Source of the DNA: Lachnospiraceae bacterium | GTDB taxonomy: Bacteria; Bacillota; Clostridia; Lachnospirales; Lachnospiraceae | Length of the DNA stretch: 15,101 nt | Reading direction: 5' to 3' | Assembly: GCA_020860745.1 (NCBI GenBank) | Contig: JAJBTR010000200.1 | Coordinates: forward strand, 1-15,101 | Shown: positions 13,402 through 15,101 of the stretch, one piece after another | How the letters are laid out: every line of letters starts with the position of its first letter | How positions within the stretch are numbered: position 1 is the stretch's first letter | Notes under the pieces: model-generated | What the model was told of the DNA's origin: nothing | Databases searched by the model: none | Seen by the model: the letters and a program-made list of their open reading frames with translations, nothing else | Made by a program: the position numbers and the translations under genes

Positions 13402-13818
13402 ATGGCAGCAAGCAATGTAACAAAAGTGCTCCACACAGGAATCAGTGTTTACAACATGGAAGAGTCCCTGGAGTGGTACAGGAAAAATCTCGGTTTTGAA
13501 CTGGTGAAAGATGACGGTTACTGTCCTCCGCTGAAAGCGAAGATCTGCTTTATCGAGAAGGACGGATACCAGATTGAACTCTTTGAGTATGACGAGCCGA
13601 AGAAAATTCCGGAGGATCGCCTGACACCGAATACTGACCTTCAGACGGTAGGCACCAAGCATGTGGCGTTTGCTACGGATGACATGGATGCGCTGAAGGA
13701 AGGATTTGTGGCGAACGGGGTTGACATCGCACATGAAGTCCGGATGGGTGACGATGCGGTAATGTTTATCCGCGACTGCAATGGCGTTCTGATTGAGCTG
13801 ATTCAGCAGCCGAAATAG
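13402..13818 (+). CDS. VOC superfamily protein (glyoxalase/bleomycin-resistance fold)
   Basis: The 138-residue protein has two beta-alpha-beta-beta-beta modules typical of the vicinal oxygen chelate fold (about 7-65 and 83-136). The four usual metal-ligand positions are all present: His11 in VLHTGISV, Glu59 in YQIELFEY, His87 in TKHVAFATDD, and Glu132 in VLIELIQ. It is therefore probably a metal-dependent lyase, isomerase or epimerase; glyoxalase I is one option, but the substrate is unknown. AAGGAGAGG precedes the start; I take the ATG at 13402 because an in-frame GTG at 13393 is too close to that site. It lies 126 bp before the dehydrogenase gene in the same orientation, which suggests a joint pathway. 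Family certain, reaction unknown. Confidence 0.88.
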   Translation: MAASNVTKVLHTGISVYNMEESLEWYRKNLGFELVKDDGYCPPLKAKICFIEKDGYQIELFEYDEPKKIPEDRLTPNTDLQTVGTKHVAFATDDMDALKEGFVANGVDIAHEVRMGDDAVMFIRDCNGVLIELIQQPK

Positions 13819-13846
13819 AATTTGCCGCTGATTGATTCGGATCTGT

Positions 13847-13870
13847 GCAGGTTCCATAAGATGAGCCTGC
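13847..13870 (+). repeat. Stem-loop between the VOC and dehydrogenase genes
   Basis: GCAGGTTC (13847-13854) pairs with GAGCCTGC (13863-13870) over 8 bp with one U-G wobble and an 8-nt loop. No T-run follows, so it is not a standard terminator. It may mark an mRNA-processing or stability boundary between the two genes. Confidence 0.4.
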
Positions 13871-13944
13871 CCGTCGGCCGAAATGGGATAACAGAAATTT
13901 ATGGAAAACAAATATAGCACATACCTAATAAGGAGGACGAAACC

Positions 13945-15000
13945 ATGAAAACATTATATGCACAGGCACAGCCTGGAAAAGTGGTACTTGCAGAGAAAGA
14001 GCTTCCGGCGCCGGGCGAAGGCCAGGTGCTTCTGAAAGCAAAATACAGCGCGATGAGCCCCGGAACAGAGAACGGACTGCTGGGTGAGCATATCGTTCCG
14101 CTTCCGACCAGCATCGGTTATGCGATGGTTGCAGAGGTTGTCGAGGTTGGCGAGGGTGTCCGTGAGCTGAAAGTCGGCGACCATGTCGTCACCACCGGCG
14201 AGCACGCACAGTATCTGATCATGGATGAGATGAACTGCACCATCTGCCCGGAGGGCGTGGACTTAAAGCAGGCTGCTTTCTGGAATCTGGGACATACCGG
14301 TATGTATGCACTTCGCCGCTCCAACCTGCAGATGGGTGAGCCCTGCGCGGTGCTCGGCCAGGGATTTGTTGGCGCGATCACGGCTCAGTGTGCGAGAATC
14401 GCAGGTGCACTTCCGGTTATCGTAACAGATCTGGATGATGGACGTCTGGAAGCTGCAAAGAAGATGGGCGTTGACGTTGCAATCAATTCAAAGACCAATC
14501 CGGACGGACTGGAAGAGGCTGTAAAGGCGCTCGGTATTGACGGACTTCCGGTTATCTTTGAGGCTACCGGTGCAAGAGGACCTCTGATGCAGGCGGCAGA
14601 GCTGATCGGCGAGAGAGGCCGTGTGGTCATGATTTCCCAGGTACATGGCGAGGCAATGCCTCCGATCGACGACCCGATCATGCAGAAAGGTGCAAGCCTG
14701 ATCGGTACTTATGTAAACTCCAAGCCGTTTAAACTGAGAAGAGCAGACCTCTTTATCGACGGCGTATGGCCGCCGGTAATGCATCGCGATCTGCTGCGCT
14801 ATAACAACTCCGATGTATGGACCTGTGACGAGGACATTCGTGTGTTCCTGAACCTCATCGCGTACGGCAAGCTGGATATCTCTCCGCTCATCAGCCATGA
14901 GTTTAAATACACCGAGATTACCGAGGCATATGCGAAGTATGTATTCCCGAACGTAGACCCGGCCATGACAGGCGGCGTGATCTCCTGGATTGAGGACTAA
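13945..15000 (+). CDS. Medium-chain dehydrogenase/reductase (alcohol or sugar dehydrogenase-like)
   Basis: The 351-residue protein belongs to the medium-chain dehydrogenase superfamily. The N-terminal GroES-like half contains the SPGTE motif (residues 38-42), found in BchC-like and other non-classical members. The Rossmann half has GQGFVG (138-143) and an acidic residue at the end of the next strand (VTDLDDGR, Asp162), which favours NAD(H) over NADP(H). The GHE motif and the catalytic cysteine that bind zinc in classical members are absent (GYAMVAEVVEVG instead), and there is no four-cysteine structural zinc site. The usual name, zinc-binding dehydrogenase, may thus be wrong. A strong AAGGAGGA ribosome site precedes the ATG. 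It ends 29 bp before a strong terminator. The substrate is unknown; pairing with the VOC gene suggests a keto-sugar or hydroxy-carbonyl compound, as inference. Confidence 0.88.
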   Translation: MKTLYAQAQPGKVVLAEKELPAPGEGQVLLKAKYSAMSPGTENGLLGEHIVPLPTSIGYAMVAEVVEVGEGVRELKVGDHVVTTGEHAQYLIMDEMNCTICPEGVDLKQAAFWNLGHTGMYALRRSNLQMGEPCAVLGQGFVGAITAQCARIAGALPVIVTDLDDGRLEAAKKMGVDVAINSKTNPDGLEEAVKALGIDGLPVIFEATGARGPLMQAAELIGERGRVVMISQVHGEAMPPIDDPIMQKGASLIGTYVNSKPFKLRRADLFIDGVWPPVMHRDLLRYNNSDVWTCDEDIRVFLNLIAYGKLDISPLISHEFKYTEITEAYAKYVFPNVDPAMTGGVISWIED

Positions 15001-15029
15001 TTAAGTTGATTGGTTAAAAAATAAGTTGA

Positions 15030-15068
15030 ATAAAACAGGTGTGCGGCAAGTCTGCACACCTGTTTTAT
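15030..15068. terminator. Strong bidirectional intrinsic terminator
   Basis: A perfect 15-bp inverted repeat (15030-15044 and 15054-15068) encloses a 9-nt loop. Its core, CAGGTGTGC/GCACACCTG, is flanked by AAAA on the 5' arm and TTTT on the 3' arm, so it can terminate transcription on both strands. It closes the VOC/dehydrogenase unit. The remaining 33 bases of the window show no gene that I can support. Confidence 0.9.
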
Positions 15069-15101
15069 ATGCGCAGGGGTGCGTAAGGAATATGACAGCT
15101 T

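Noticed and set aside
13871..13944. Separate promoter for the dehydrogenase gene
   Set aside because: TATAGC and TACCTA are the only -10-like words and neither has a suitable -35, so co-transcription with the VOC gene is the simpler reading.
15069..15101. Start of a further gene (AAGGAA then ATG at 15092)
   Set aside because: The ribosome site would be too close to the ATG and only a few codons are visible.

Overview
The window looks like a stretch of chromosome from a Gram-positive gut-type Firmicute, most likely Lachnospiraceae. The reasons are moderate GC, strong GGAGG-like ribosome binding sites, a sugar ABC transporter without its own ATPase, YesL and DUF5060 families next to a GH3 enzyme, and FKBP/trigger-factor-like lipoproteins. 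The genus is not determined. I see no prophage, insertion sequence, CRISPR array, tRNA or rRNA.

Positions 1-10340 form a carbohydrate-uptake and glycoside-hydrolysis locus, all on the + strand. It starts with a membrane-anchored protein of unknown role (40-678). A lipoprotein sugar-binding protein follows (854-2236), then a hairpin with a T-run that probably reduces readthrough, then two CUT1/MalFG-type permeases. The first permease gene is interrupted by an in-frame TGA just before its last membrane helix; the missing 26 codons follow intact in the same frame. Next come a cytoplasmic DUF5060-type putative glycosidase, a YesL (DUF624) membrane protein, an FKBP/trigger-factor-like lipoprotein whose start overlaps the yesL stop, and a cytoplasmic GH3 beta-glycosidase. 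The inferred logic is that an oligosaccharide is bound outside, imported, and trimmed inside by the two hydrolases. The ATPase must come from elsewhere in the genome.

Positions 10341-13159 are housekeeping. truA sits behind a long structured leader that begins with a near-consensus promoter and also contains a coding-like 44-codon ORF. truA converges on a ketopantoate-reductase-family gene, their stop codons overlapping by 4 bp. That gene is divergent from nth (endonuclease III), and the shared intergenic region holds a good promoter with an inverted repeat over its -35 box.

Positions 13160-15101 hold a small + strand unit: a strong nth terminator, an extended -10 promoter, a folded ~100-nt leader, a VOC/glyoxalase-fold protein, a medium-chain dehydrogenase that lacks the usual zinc ligands, and a very strong bidirectional terminator.

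No clearly new multi-gene system is visible. The points most worth checking are the interrupted permease, the folded leader of the VOC/dehydrogenase unit, and the truA leader with its small ORF.
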